64,000 nt of DNA, from contig NZ_CAJRAF010000001.1 of the NCBI RefSeq assembly GCF_907164905.1, positions 1,461,001-1,525,000 on the forward strand, given 5' to 3'. The position numbers and the translations under genes are program-made. This document shows positions 55,401 through 63,041 of the stretch, piece after piece. The notes under the pieces were generated by a model. It was not told the DNA's origin and did no database searches. It saw nothing but the letters and a program-made list of their open reading frames with translations. The stretch's first letter is position 1; each line of letters starts with the position of its first letter. Source of the DNA: Dyadobacter sp. CECT 9275 (GTDB lineage: Bacteria > Bacteroidota > Bacteroidia > Cytophagales > Spirosomataceae).

Positions 55401-56525
55401 GGCATTTTGCTAAGTATAACCAATACCGGCATGGGTATTCCAGAGGATAAACTGCCTCATATATTTGACAGGTTTTATCAAGTGGATACCCAAAGTACTG
55501 AAATGAAAAACGACCGGCAACCCTATGGCACGGGTATTGGGCTTTCGCTGGTAAAGGAGCTTGTTGATTTACAGCATGGTAAAATCGAAGTGACCAGTCT
55601 CCCGGAAGATAAAGCGCTTTGGCGGACATGTTTCCGGGTATCGCTGCCTTACAGGCTGGTTGCCGCCGGGGAGGCCATCGTAACAGAACCCATCGGTTTC
55701 CATGATCCTTCTGACGTAGCAGAGGCAACGGCACCATTGCCGGGACAATATACTGACCTCCCATCTGAACTTTCATCTGTTTTGCTCGTGGAGGATAATA
55801 CAGAACTGGCTGAATTTATTGCGGATACACTTCCTTCTTTCATCCGTGTCAGCTTTGCTGCTAACGGTGCCGAAGGAATGGAAAAAGCTCTCGAAGCGTT
55901 GCCTGATCTCATCATCAGCGACGTGCTTATGCCGGTAATGGATGGCTTTACCTTCTGCCGGAAGTTGAAAGAAGACCAAAGAACCAGTCATATTCCGGTC
56001 ATTTTGTTAACGGCAAAGGCAGCTTTTGATGATCGTCTGCAGGGCCTCACGACCGGCGCCGACGATTACCTTACCAAGCCTTTTCATATTCAGGAGTTAC
56101 AGCTGAAAATCAATAATCTCCTGGAACGCCAGCAACGTATGCGGGAAAGAATGCGTGTTGAAATCAGTTCTGCGGACTCCATCCAGCCCGCCGAAAAACC
56201 TTTGCCTACGACCGATCCGTTTATCAGCAGAATATATGAGATCATGGACGAAAAGCTTGACGATACTGCTTTTGGAGTGGAAGAACTTTCGTTGCGTATC
56301 GGGATGAGCCGCGCCAGCCTCCACCGGAAAGTGAAGGTACTCACTGACATGGCACCCGGTGATATCATGCGGAATTACCGCCTGAAAAGAGCAGCACAGT
56401 TTCTTAAAGAAGGTTACAATAGTTCAGAAACGGCCTATAAAGTTGGTTTCGACAGTCCGGCTTACTTTTCAAAATGCTTCCGTGAGTTTTACCAAATGAC
56501 ACCCCATGAGTACGCACAGGCTTAG
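52452..56525 (+). CDS. Hybrid two-component system regulator (sensor kinase, receiver and AraC DNA-binding domain)
   Basis: This protein of about 1357 residues senses a ligand and activates transcription in one chain. After a signal peptide there is a periplasmic beta-propeller built from two-component-propeller repeats (about residues 35-680) and a Y_Y_Y domain (to about 770). A membrane helix follows (about 773-795), then HisKA with DITHEFRTPLTL (His near 836), an ATPase domain (N box near 946), a receiver with phospho-Asp in IISDVLMP (near 1156) and a C-terminal AraC helix-turn-helix (about 1272-1357). The ATG at 52452 is preferred to an earlier TTG. It likely controls the sugar-acid genes upstream; this is inferred from position. 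Confidence 0.95.
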   Translation: MFLKTCRGLLFLMLVPTLFGLRYPLNAQVPKKPVRILTPRDGLPQSFVSGLIQDKNGFVWVGTRNGLARYDGINFKVLRHDNKDTSSLSSNVIISLSEDKKGLIGIEHESLQIDVMDPATEAIEQITSRTLFTSHPVKFVRRGWLRDFQGNLWVIEKANGIYKYDWRKGNITHFTKRTHGFLSDTIRGLFEDKKRQIWVVSQKSISRLSAVTGRFVHTAIPFGLDFNNYVNAEAEVVRIYERRNGEIMFGDRKRLVFFNPLAGNFRTVTLPVYPQKGIKCIQAGPDGYDYVEADGNVYRYENEKGLVKVGDIGKQYLRAAESFLIDRSGLIWLGTDASGIHQIDLTTPFFESSPGRHSFHYDLLKQEMNISLDQFSGWSLSDNQFGTSSYFFRSVYDDQRRVWIALRDKVGYYDPVQKTFTVLPPVPGVSSADNPALGVRGIDFTPDGTLWVIGYNGFVGKFDSVNQKWVTFLASSVIQDGNEDITLVDLAADKDKLWITTRMGDALLCVDIKTKQIGRFNRKTHPDMLPTDMVQGMQQDVAYPELLWIGTYEGLVRLNKKTLKSEIFTMQDGLPDNTIYSVEADKAGYLWLSTNKGLCRFHPVSHQVQTFHTGDGLPGDEFNRFHHFQLPDGRLAFGGTEGWTLFDPTAMKADYYHPQVAFTSLKINNLVVDTTTSEGHLPGALNHIKKLSLSYAQNTLSFEFAGLEFNRPGRLRYRYQLAGYDESWLVTGNNPVATYTKLPPGNYLLRINSSNTTGQWSPLIRELAVVIHPPFWQTWWAYLFYAFLVGGLIWGYIRYLVNRERLKQEVILRETEANQLKILDTLKTKFFSDITHEFRTPLTLILTPAQRLKQTLATPDQLRWLTAIERNAYQLLRLINQLLDLSKLESGSLKITESVGDVGRFVSDQVLSFSDEADRKGVKIVWINSLEAGAYWFDVEKLERIILNLISNALKFTPRNGTIEIALSAPNQLDQTDSASENTGILLSITNTGMGIPEDKLPHIFDRFYQVDTQSTEMKNDRQPYGTGIGLSLVKELVDLQHGKIEVTSLPEDKALWRTCFRVSLPYRLVAAGEAIVTEPIGFHDPSDVAEATAPLPGQYTDLPSELSSVLLVEDNTELAEFIADTLPSFIRVSFAANGAEGMEKALEALPDLIISDVLMPVMDGFTFCRKLKEDQRTSHIPVILLTAKAAFDDRLQGLTTGADDYLTKPFHIQELQLKINNLLERQQRMRERMRVEISSADSIQPAEKPLPTTDPFISRIYEIMDEKLDDTAFGVEELSLRIGMSRASLHRKVKVLTDMAPGDIMRNYRLKRAAQFLKEGYNSSETAYKVGFDSPAYFSKCFREFYQMTPHEYAQA

Positions 56526-56653
56526 TACTGCTCTTCGATAGCTTGCCCTGGTTGCAACAGAATTTATAGCATTTGAAACGTAATTTATAACCGGAGAAAA
56601 CTCATTTTCCGACTTTTGTGCTTTAAAAATCAACGCATTGAAGAACGTAAAAG

Positions 56654-57919
56654 ATGAATTCCTTATACCCCGGGCGTTTTGCTTCCCTTGATATGATCAG
56701 AGGTATTGCCGTGCTGGGTATTCTGGTGATAAACATCCAGACCTATACCCTGTTTGCGTTCCTCCAGCCTGAGCAGGTATATGATTTAAGGCTCGATATT
56801 CCCGAAGCCTACCTTCCCGTTGAGTTCTTGATCCGCCTGCTTTTTAAGGGGCAATTTTATACGCTGTACAGCTTTCTGTTTGGACTGGGTTTTTACCTGA
56901 TGTTTAAAAAAAATGAGCAGGCCGGTTTGGATGCTGCCGCTCTTTTTCGTCGCAGGCTTTGGATACTGTTGTGTTTGGGGCTTATACATGCCTTAGTCTT
57001 CTGGTTTGGCGATGTCCTGCATAAATATGCCCTGCTTGGTTTTACGCTGTTGTATTTCAACAGGAAGTCGATCCCATCTCTGATCAGGTGGATTGGTATA
57101 CTGGCTGCTTTTTTCATCGTATTGCAGGTTGTCAAAATATTGTTTTTCCCGGTATCGGCCGAATCCGCGGCGGCAAACAAAGTAGCTACGGAGGAAGTGA
57201 TCATGCAGGTGATACATACCTGGCGAAAAGGTTCGCTAACTGAGGTGATGACCATGCAAAAATTAGGTGTGGTGATGCTGTACGCCATGTCCGCCCAAAA
57301 CGGTTTTATGAATATCATTCATTATGAAATGATGTTCCTGCTTGGCCTCATAGCCGGTAAAATGCGTTATTTCTATCGGATTGAAACACTTAGGGCCAAG
57401 GCCCTGATGATTGCGTGGAGCATCCTTCCTGTTGCTTTGCTGTTGAAATTTATTTCCTGTTTACCGTTGCTTGCAGGTGAGCCGTTCAGTGAAAATCTGC
57501 GGGCCGGAGAAAGTCTGATTATCTCAGTTTCTGAATTTCTGGGCATTGCTTCTCTTACCTTTGTGTACCTTACCTTTCTATCGGTCACCTTGCGTGAAAG
57601 ACCCTCAGGAATTCTTTTATGGATTGCCCATGCAGGAAGGCTTGGGCTTACCAATTACATCATGCAGACGTTTATTTGCATGATGGTCTTCTATGGATAT
57701 GCAGGAGGAATGGCGGGAAGGCTTACCCTGGCCGGATCATTCGTGCCGGTGGCACTCATTTATGCTTTTCAGTTATGGTTCAGTAGTGTATGGCTCAGGT
57801 ACCACACGCTTGGCCCGATGGAAAACTTATGGAGGGTACTGACTTATCGGAAAGATAAAACCGGGAAGGGATGGGAGAAATGGAAAACAGAAATGCAATC
57901 CCAACATTTAAATCAATGA
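56654..57919 (+). CDS. DUF418-family membrane protein (YeiB-like)
   Basis: This 421-residue polytopic inner membrane protein has the family start RFASLDMIRGIAVLGILVINI and a C-terminal DUF418 part (LGLTNYIMQTFICMMVF; WFSSVWLRYHTLGPMENLWR). No function is known for the family; relatives resemble membrane acyltransferases. It overlaps or abuts an NTF2-like gene at its stop codon (57917-57919), so the two should be translated together. Confidence 0.88.
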   Translation: MNSLYPGRFASLDMIRGIAVLGILVINIQTYTLFAFLQPEQVYDLRLDIPEAYLPVEFLIRLLFKGQFYTLYSFLFGLGFYLMFKKNEQAGLDAAALFRRRLWILLCLGLIHALVFWFGDVLHKYALLGFTLLYFNRKSIPSLIRWIGILAAFFIVLQVVKILFFPVSAESAAANKVATEEVIMQVIHTWRKGSLTEVMTMQKLGVVMLYAMSAQNGFMNIIHYEMMFLLGLIAGKMRYFYRIETLRAKALMIAWSILPVALLLKFISCLPLLAGEPFSENLRAGESLIISVSEFLGIASLTFVYLTFLSVTLRERPSGILLWIAHAGRLGLTNYIMQTFICMMVFYGYAGGMAGRLTLAGSFVPVALIYAFQLWFSSVWLRYHTLGPMENLWRVLTYRKDKTGKGWEKWKTEMQSQHLNQ

Positions 57920-58296
57920 TGACAGATCACCAGCAGATCATCGAGGCGGAGGAGCGTTTATTGACGGCCGTTCAGTCAGATGATCAGATGAAGTTAAAAG
58001 AATTATTTCATGATGAACTGGTGGTCCTTGGACGGGACCGGCCCGGAGCCATGTATGCCACCGGGCTAGGAACGACAGGTTCAGACAATATGAAAATACG
58101 GAAGGTAAAAATCCTCGACAGGCAGATCAACCTTACCGGAAATACGGCAATGGTTTTGGTGGTGGAGAAAGTCATGGGGAAATACAAAGGACATCCGTTT
58201 GAAGGAAGGTATCTGTACATGCGGGTCTGGAAGAGAACCGGCACTGACTGGAAGGTAGCGGCGGCATCGGGTTCCATGCCCGTCATAGAATTCTAG
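57916..58296 (+). CDS. NTF2-like / DUF4440-type small protein
   Basis: This protein of about 126 residues has the alpha+beta cone fold pattern of the NTF2/SnoaL group: an N-terminal helix pair (IIEAEERLLTAVQSDD), LFHDELVVLG, and a C-terminal YMRVWKRTGTDWKVAA strand pair. Such proteins bind small ligands or act as simple isomerases, and none can be named here. I chose the ATG at 57916, which overlaps the DUF418 stop as ATGA; an ATG at 57871 would give a 49-base overlap. Confidence 0.75.
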   Translation: MMTDHQQIIEAEERLLTAVQSDDQMKLKELFHDELVVLGRDRPGAMYATGLGTTGSDNMKIRKVKILDRQINLTGNTAMVLVVEKVMGKYKGHPFEGRYLYMRVWKRTGTDWKVAAASGSMPVIEF

Positions 58297-58390
58297 CATC
58301 AGGTTTGTTGAGCCTGAGCGAAATGACAGGGCGGTGAGACATTACTGCGACTGGTTTCTTACACACCAATTATATGGTTTTATAGGTATT

Positions 58391-59014
58391 ATGGGAGTGA
58401 AAACAATTCCGATTCTGGCGTTTGCGTGTCTGTTGTGGAACTGTCAGTCGAGGCAATCACCGCCGGCGGTATATACCCTGGACAAAGGTAAGTCGGTGAT
58501 AACCTGGAAGGGGTATCTGAAAAATGGTGATTCCAACACCGGAACGGTTGCGGTCAGGGGTGATAAGATTACCCTGGAAGACGGGGAGATACAAATTTGT
58601 TCTTTCCGTGTGCCCTTGTCCACCCTGGTGAACCTGAACCTCCCCACGGCTGATCTCAAGTACCAGCTGATACAGCATCTCCAGAGCGCCGATTTTTTCA
58701 ACATGCTGGTATATCCCGAAGTCAGGTTCGATCTCACAGAAATCGAGAAATATACAGACCGAACCTGGGAGCATACCCCTCAGGCAAATTATAGGATTGC
58801 CGGCGGGCTTACCATGCTTGGGAAAACGCATCCGGTTACCTTCCCGGCTAGGATCACGATCACGGATGAACAAATTACGGTTGACGGTAAGTTGACTATC
58901 GACCGAACCAAATGGGGAATGACATACGCCAGCGACAAAGCGGCCCCGGATGGTATGTACGTCAAGCCGGGGATTGACCTTCATGTGAGGGTGAGGGGAG
59001 AAAGAATCCTTTGA
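58391..59014 (+). CDS. YceI-family periplasmic lipoprotein
   Basis: This protein of about 207 residues has a lipoprotein-like signal (Cys in LLWNCQSR) and a YceI lipocalin-type barrel. The pattern SVITWKGYLKNG, SADFFNMLVYPEVRFDLT, GGLTMLGKTHPVTF and LTIDRTKWGMTYAS is characteristic. YceI proteins bind isoprenoid quinone-like or long-chain lipids in the periplasm. The start at 58391 puts the signal peptide at the N terminus. An 11-bp hairpin separates it from the convergent hydroxylase gene. Confidence 0.9.
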   Translation: MGVKTIPILAFACLLWNCQSRQSPPAVYTLDKGKSVITWKGYLKNGDSNTGTVAVRGDKITLEDGEIQICSFRVPLSTLVNLNLPTADLKYQLIQHLQSADFFNMLVYPEVRFDLTEIEKYTDRTWEHTPQANYRIAGGLTMLGKTHPVTFPARITITDEQITVDGKLTIDRTKWGMTYASDKAAPDGMYVKPGIDLHVRVRGERIL

Positions 59015-59051
59015 TTGTGCCTACTCCGGTTCACAGGCAAAAGATAAACTT

Positions 59052-59083
59052 GGGGATAATTTAAAAATCTGAAAATTATCCCC
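59052..59083. terminator. Bidirectional hairpin between convergent genes
   Basis: A perfect 11-bp stem (59052-59062 with 59073-59083) lies between the YceI and hydroxylase stops. AT-rich sequence follows on both sides. Confidence 0.6.
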
Positions 59084-59105
59084 GGGGAAATAATTTTAAC
59101 TGATA

Positions 59106-59714
59106 TCAATTGGACCGAAATACTCTGTCCCAGAAATCGGAAGTAACCCCATATCCCGTCTCACTATCCGAATAATGGTGGGTCATATGGTGCTTTTTGA
59201 GTTTCTTCCAGAAGCCGTTTTTGAAATTGGCATGATGTAGCGCATAGTGCGTCATGTCATAAAAAAGGTACCCCGTGATGAACCCAGAAAAGAATGCAGA
59301 CAGGGGAAATACTGACAAAAATACACCGAAAAGAAAATAAAAACCGGTAGCGAGTGGTATGCTGACCGACGGTGGCATGACCAGGCGTTTTGCGTCATTG
59401 GGATAATCGTGGTGTACACCGTGGAAAATAAAATGGATGCGCTCCATGAGCTTCCCCCTGGGATTGAAATGGAATACAAAACGATGCATGATATACTCAG
59501 TGAGCGACCAGATGAAAAGGCCTGCCAGGAAATAGCCCATAAAGGTTATCAGCGCCATTTCTCCGGGAAAGAGGGCCCTCCAGCTAAAATAACCGATGAC
59601 CGGCACAAAGATGAAAAGAGGGACGCTGAAATGCACTTTAGAAAGAGACTCAAGAAAATTACTTCTGAACATCCTTGATGATTCCCTTGAGTTGGAAACA
59701 TAATTCTTAGCCAT
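59106..59714 (-). CDS. Fatty acid hydroxylase (sterol desaturase superfamily)
   Basis: This 202-residue membrane protein has the di-iron histidine boxes of fatty acid 2-hydroxylases: HRFVFH, FHGVHHDYPND, HYALHH and KKHHMTHHY. Helices flank them. In Bacteroidota such enzymes probably hydroxylate the acyl chain of sphingolipids or ornithine lipids. The start lies one base after the stop of the DUF4833 gene (TGA, C, ATG), and the six genes 63993-59106 appear to form one operon, which supports a membrane lipid role. Confidence 0.9.
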   Translation of the reverse strand: MAKNYVSNSRESSRMFRSNFLESLSKVHFSVPLFIFVPVIGYFSWRALFPGEMALITFMGYFLAGLFIWSLTEYIMHRFVFHFNPRGKLMERIHFIFHGVHHDYPNDAKRLVMPPSVSIPLATGFYFLFGVFLSVFPLSAFFSGFITGYLFYDMTHYALHHANFKNGFWKKLKKHHMTHHYSDSETGYGVTSDFWDRVFRSN

Positions 59715-59715
59715 G

Positions 59716-60288
59716 TCAGGATGGTTTTATGCGTTGAACAACTGTTTTTCCCGTTGCAATATCTACTCCCTTGAGCTCTATATAGAGTACGTTGGGAGAC
59801 CAGAACGAACCGCCGTCGATCCGGATAAAAACCCGGCTCAGCATACATTTTTTATTATTGATGTCGGTATACACATGGTATTGATTTTTGACATCACGCC
59901 GTAAATACATCGGAAGTTTGGAGTATGCGACAGACCGCAGCTCAAAAACGCCGTTACCGAGTGCCCTGGAATTGATCCCGTAGGCAAATTTTCGTTGCAG
60001 ATAATTCAGATCTTTACGGATACCGCCTTCGGGGTATCGGATCCAGAAAGTGTGAACGGGCTGTTTTTCACTGATCTGCCCGCGCTCGTCCTGGTTTAAT
60101 TCATAGACGATCGTATTGGTGTTCGGGTCACGTTGAATGTAAAACAGCAACTTGGGAACATTGGATGGTACCGGAAAGGTATCCGGATCACTCAGGCTTA
60201 AATCTGGATGTACCGTGACACGGTCAAAACGTTTGAATGAAAACAGCAGCGGAAGCGCTATAAGTATAATGCTGATGACGTATTTCAT
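59716..60288 (-). CDS. DUF4833 protein, exported
   Basis: This 190-residue protein has an N-terminal hydrophobic signal or anchor (about residues 3-18) followed by LLFYIQRDPNTNTIVYELN, the mark of DUF4833, and further TFWIRYPEGG and YIELKGVDIATGK segments. No function is known. It sits between a PfkB kinase (15-base gap) and the fatty acid hydroxylase (1-base gap) in the putative lipid operon. It is likely periplasmic. Confidence 0.8.
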   Translation of the reverse strand: MKYVISIILIALPLLFSFKRFDRVTVHPDLSLSDPDTFPVPSNVPKLLFYIQRDPNTNTIVYELNQDERGQISEKQPVHTFWIRYPEGGIRKDLNYLQRKFAYGINSRALGNGVFELRSVAYSKLPMYLRRDVKNQYHVYTDINNKKCMLSRVFIRIDGGSFWSPNVLYIELKGVDIATGKTVVQRIKPS

Positions 60289-60303
60289 GACAATAAAACT
60301 TCA

Positions 60304-61212
60304 TTACTTATCAAAAACAGGGGTGGAAATTTCGTGTGTGTAAGCCCCCTGCCTGATTAATTTTTCAATTATATTCCTGTTGCCGGAAAAAGGTCCGGAC
60401 GATTCTATTTTTAAGGTAGCCATTGCGGCTCCAAACCTGCCAGCTTCGACTATTGAAGCCCCTTTTATTTTCTGGTACAGATAGCCCGCCATGTAGGTGT
60501 CACCGCAACCGGTAGCATCTACCACAGCAGTGGGCTGGTAAGCGGGGATTTCATGGAATTCTCCGTTGCTGTAAATCACGGAACCCTTGCTTCCCAAAGT
60601 AATGATCACCTCGCGTACGCCCATTGTTGCCAGGTAGCGGGCACCTGCCTGCACGTCAGTAGTGCCGGTAACGGCTTCCATCTCAAACTCGTTCGCTTTC
60701 AGGTACGTGATGTGCGGAAGAGCTTCTGTTTTATCGGCCCAGTCGGTGTAGTAAACTTTTTTATCCTTTACATATCTCAGGAAGCCCTGAATGTCAAGAG
60801 ATACTTCACCTTTTGAGGCAAGCTCTTTTACCAGAGCAACCGAGATATCGTCAGATAGTAAGGGGCCAAGATGAAAAATTTTTGAGGAAAGCGAAGGCAT
60901 TTGGGGTACATCAAAAGGCGCCGCCGTATGGAGCACATTCTGTTCGCGGTGATCCTGGTTGTGGCTGTATATGTTTTCGAAGTGTACGGTGAAATCACTT
61001 TCCAGCGCATGTACTTCAATAGCGGCCTCCCGCAGTCCGTCAACAATGTATTTCTCCCCGCTACCCAGTGCGGTTACCAGGATGTAGCGCAGGTCAAAAT
61101 GCTGCAATGCCTTCGAAAAATAGAAAGAAGTACCTCCGGGCATGTATTTTACAGATTGGGATGTTACCACTTTATCCAGTGTAATATGCCCTATGGTGCA
61201 GATATCGTACAT
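60304..61212 (-). CDS. PfkB-family carbohydrate kinase (possible inositol or sugar kinase)
   Basis: This 302-residue kinase has the ribokinase-family pattern: GHITLDKVV at the start, an MPGGTSFYFSKAL substrate segment and the anion hole VDATGCGDTYMAGY (about residues 229-242) with the catalytic Asp. The usual GAGD is GCGD here. The sugar is not shown. A myo-inositol kinase is possible because the operon also has a CDP-alcohol phosphatidyltransferase, but that is a guess. Confidence 0.8.
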   Translation of the reverse strand: MYDICTIGHITLDKVVTSQSVKYMPGGTSFYFSKALQHFDLRYILVTALGSGEKYIVDGLREAAIEVHALESDFTVHFENIYSHNQDHREQNVLHTAAPFDVPQMPSLSSKIFHLGPLLSDDISVALVKELASKGEVSLDIQGFLRYVKDKKVYYTDWADKTEALPHITYLKANEFEMEAVTGTTDVQAGARYLATMGVREVIITLGSKGSVIYSNGEFHEIPAYQPTAVVDATGCGDTYMAGYLYQKIKGASIVEAGRFGAAMATLKIESSGPFSGNRNIIEKLIRQGAYTHEISTPVFDK

Positions 61213-61266
61213 AATTTTTTGAAAGATAAATTCGATCGGTGGTTATCCACCGGCCAAAAATGATTA

Positions 61267-61980
61267 CTATTTCAATTTCTTCATTTCGTTGGTCACGCTG
61301 GCAAATTCTGTAATTTCGGCGTCTGCCATCCATTGACCGTCACTAGCGGTTTTCGCTTCTTCCCAGCCTGTCACGTTGAGCCAGATCGCCCGACAGCCCA
61401 ACTGTTTTGCAGGAACAATATCTTTTATAAATGAATCGCCTATCACCACACAATCCATAGGGTCGAGTTCCAGAAAATCGGCACCGAGCTGGTATATCTT
61501 CGGATCCGGTTTTCTTACGCCTACCACGGCCGACTCAATAATGGTTTTAAACAGATGGGCAATCCCGAATATTTCCAGCACCGTGTGGATATTCCCGTAG
61601 AAATTGGAAACCAGTACCAGCGGGTATTCCTGTGCCAGCGAGGTAAGTACCGGTTTTGCCCGCTCCACTGTTTGCTGTGCAAAGGCATTACAGTCACTTG
61701 CGATGGATTCAATAAGCCGGTCGTCTGTCGGGTATCCGTTCTCTTTTAAAAATTTAAACTGCTGTTCGGTTTTTAGAACAAGGGTATCGTGAAACGAATG
61801 CTCAGGTTTTACGATCGGGTGGATGGCCAGGGACCTTTCTCCAAAGGCATAAGCTTTTGAAAACAAGGCCTTGTCAATATTTACCTGATGTTTCTGGTAG
61901 CTATCCCACAACACCGCTCCCCAGTGCAGGCCATTGGTATCTATTGTACCGCCGTAATCTATCAAAACTCCTTTTACCAT
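61267..61980 (-). CDS. HAD-superfamily hydrolase
   Basis: This 237-residue cytoplasmic protein has all HAD motifs: motif I IDYGGTIDT with nucleophile Asp8, motif II VLVSNF, motif III with Lys in VRKPDPKIY, and motif IV CVVIGDSFIKDI. The acid/base Asp normally at nucleophile +2 is Gly10, as in some other HAD proteins with DxGG motifs. This may mean a slow phosphatase or another reaction. It overlaps the membrane protein gene by 7 bases (ATGGTAA). Confidence 0.85.
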   Translation of the reverse strand: MVKGVLIDYGGTIDTNGLHWGAVLWDSYQKHQVNIDKALFSKAYAFGERSLAIHPIVKPEHSFHDTLVLKTEQQFKFLKENGYPTDDRLIESIASDCNAFAQQTVERAKPVLTSLAQEYPLVLVSNFYGNIHTVLEIFGIAHLFKTIIESAVVGVRKPDPKIYQLGADFLELDPMDCVVIGDSFIKDIVPAKQLGCRAIWLNVTGWEEAKTASDGQWMADAEITEFASVTNEMKKLK

Positions 61981-63041
61981 ACTCTTCTTTTACTTTCAGC
62001 ACTTTGATGTGCGTAACTTAATTCTCCATCCTTTTCCACCGGGCCTTCGTGTTGGGCAACGCCCTTTTTACCCATCAGTGCCAAGCCGATCATGATCCAG
62101 ACAATTTCCCGGATCCGCATCACTACACCGATGAATATTCCGCCCGCCGCAGGCAATCCAACACTTTTTAAGGCCAGGGCAAGGCCCCCTTCACGGGTAC
62201 CCAGCTGCATTGGGAAAAAGAATATCAGGTTGGCAAAAAGCGAAGACGCTGAACTGACGATCAATGCTTCTGTGAGAGACATATCCAACCCGATGGCAAA
62301 AGCAGTGAAATAAATTTCCAGGCAGCCAACCACCCGCGCCACAAATTCCAGTACCAGGGATGAATAAAAGCGCGACCGGCGGTCGGCATAGAAAATCCTG
62401 ATCTGATTGTCAATTTCATGCAGCGTTTCTTCTTTTTCGCGGGCAAAAATTTTCGCTTTTTTGCCAATCAGCGGTACCCGGCTCAGCAGATTAACGGTGC
62501 TGACGGTGAATCCTTTTTTGTAAACCCTTATAAACCAAAATCCTAAAAGCAGACTGATGGCCAGCATCAGGCCGCAGCCCGCCAGCATGATGCTGTTGAC
62601 CGGGATCACTGCCAGGATGAGACCGATAGAAACCACCCAGAATACAACGTGGGAAAACATATGCATGAGGCTGTACAATAGGACCGAAGAAGTGGCCTTG
62701 TGTATACCCAGCCTGGGTTTGAGTTCCATAATGCGGTAAGGCTCACCTCCAAGTGCTACAAATGGTGTGATGTAATTGATGGCGTAACCGGAAATGGTCA
62801 GTTTCAAAACGGATAGGAAAGAAAGGTCGGTTCGGGGGTGGCCGGGTTCATGGATCACGGCTTTGAAAGCAAAAGCATTCAGGATATAGATGACTAGCCA
62901 GCTCCCGATGACAGGCACAAACCAGATACCCGTTTTCTGTATATTCAGCCATAGGTCTTCTACTCCGATGCCATAGATCATATAGCCCAGAGAGAATATG
63001 CCGATCAGCATAAAAATGGCTTTATATACTTTGGTACCCAT
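61974..63041 (-). CDS. Lysylphosphatidylglycerol synthase-type membrane protein (UPF0104, flippase-like)
   Basis: This 355-residue protein with about eight membrane helices matches the membrane half of MprF-like proteins (UPF0104): VIGSWLVIYILNAFAFKAVI, GGEPYRIMELKPR, and a C-terminal FFPMQLGTREGGLALAL segment. MprF-type membrane domains flip lipids across the inner membrane. It overlaps the CDP-alcohol phosphatidyltransferase gene by 20 bases, so a role in moving the lipid made by that enzyme is likely. Confidence 0.85.
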   Translation of the reverse strand: MGTKVYKAIFMLIGIFSLGYMIYGIGVEDLWLNIQKTGIWFVPVIGSWLVIYILNAFAFKAVIHEPGHPRTDLSFLSVLKLTISGYAINYITPFVALGGEPYRIMELKPRLGIHKATSSVLLYSLMHMFSHVVFWVVSIGLILAVIPVNSIMLAGCGLMLAISLLLGFWFIRVYKKGFTVSTVNLLSRVPLIGKKAKIFAREKEETLHEIDNQIRIFYADRRSRFYSSLVLEFVARVVGCLEIYFTAFAIGLDMSLTEALIVSSASSLFANLIFFFPMQLGTREGGLALALKSVGLPAAGGIFIGVVMRIREIVWIMIGLALMGKKGVAQHEGPVEKDGELSYAHQSAESKRRVW

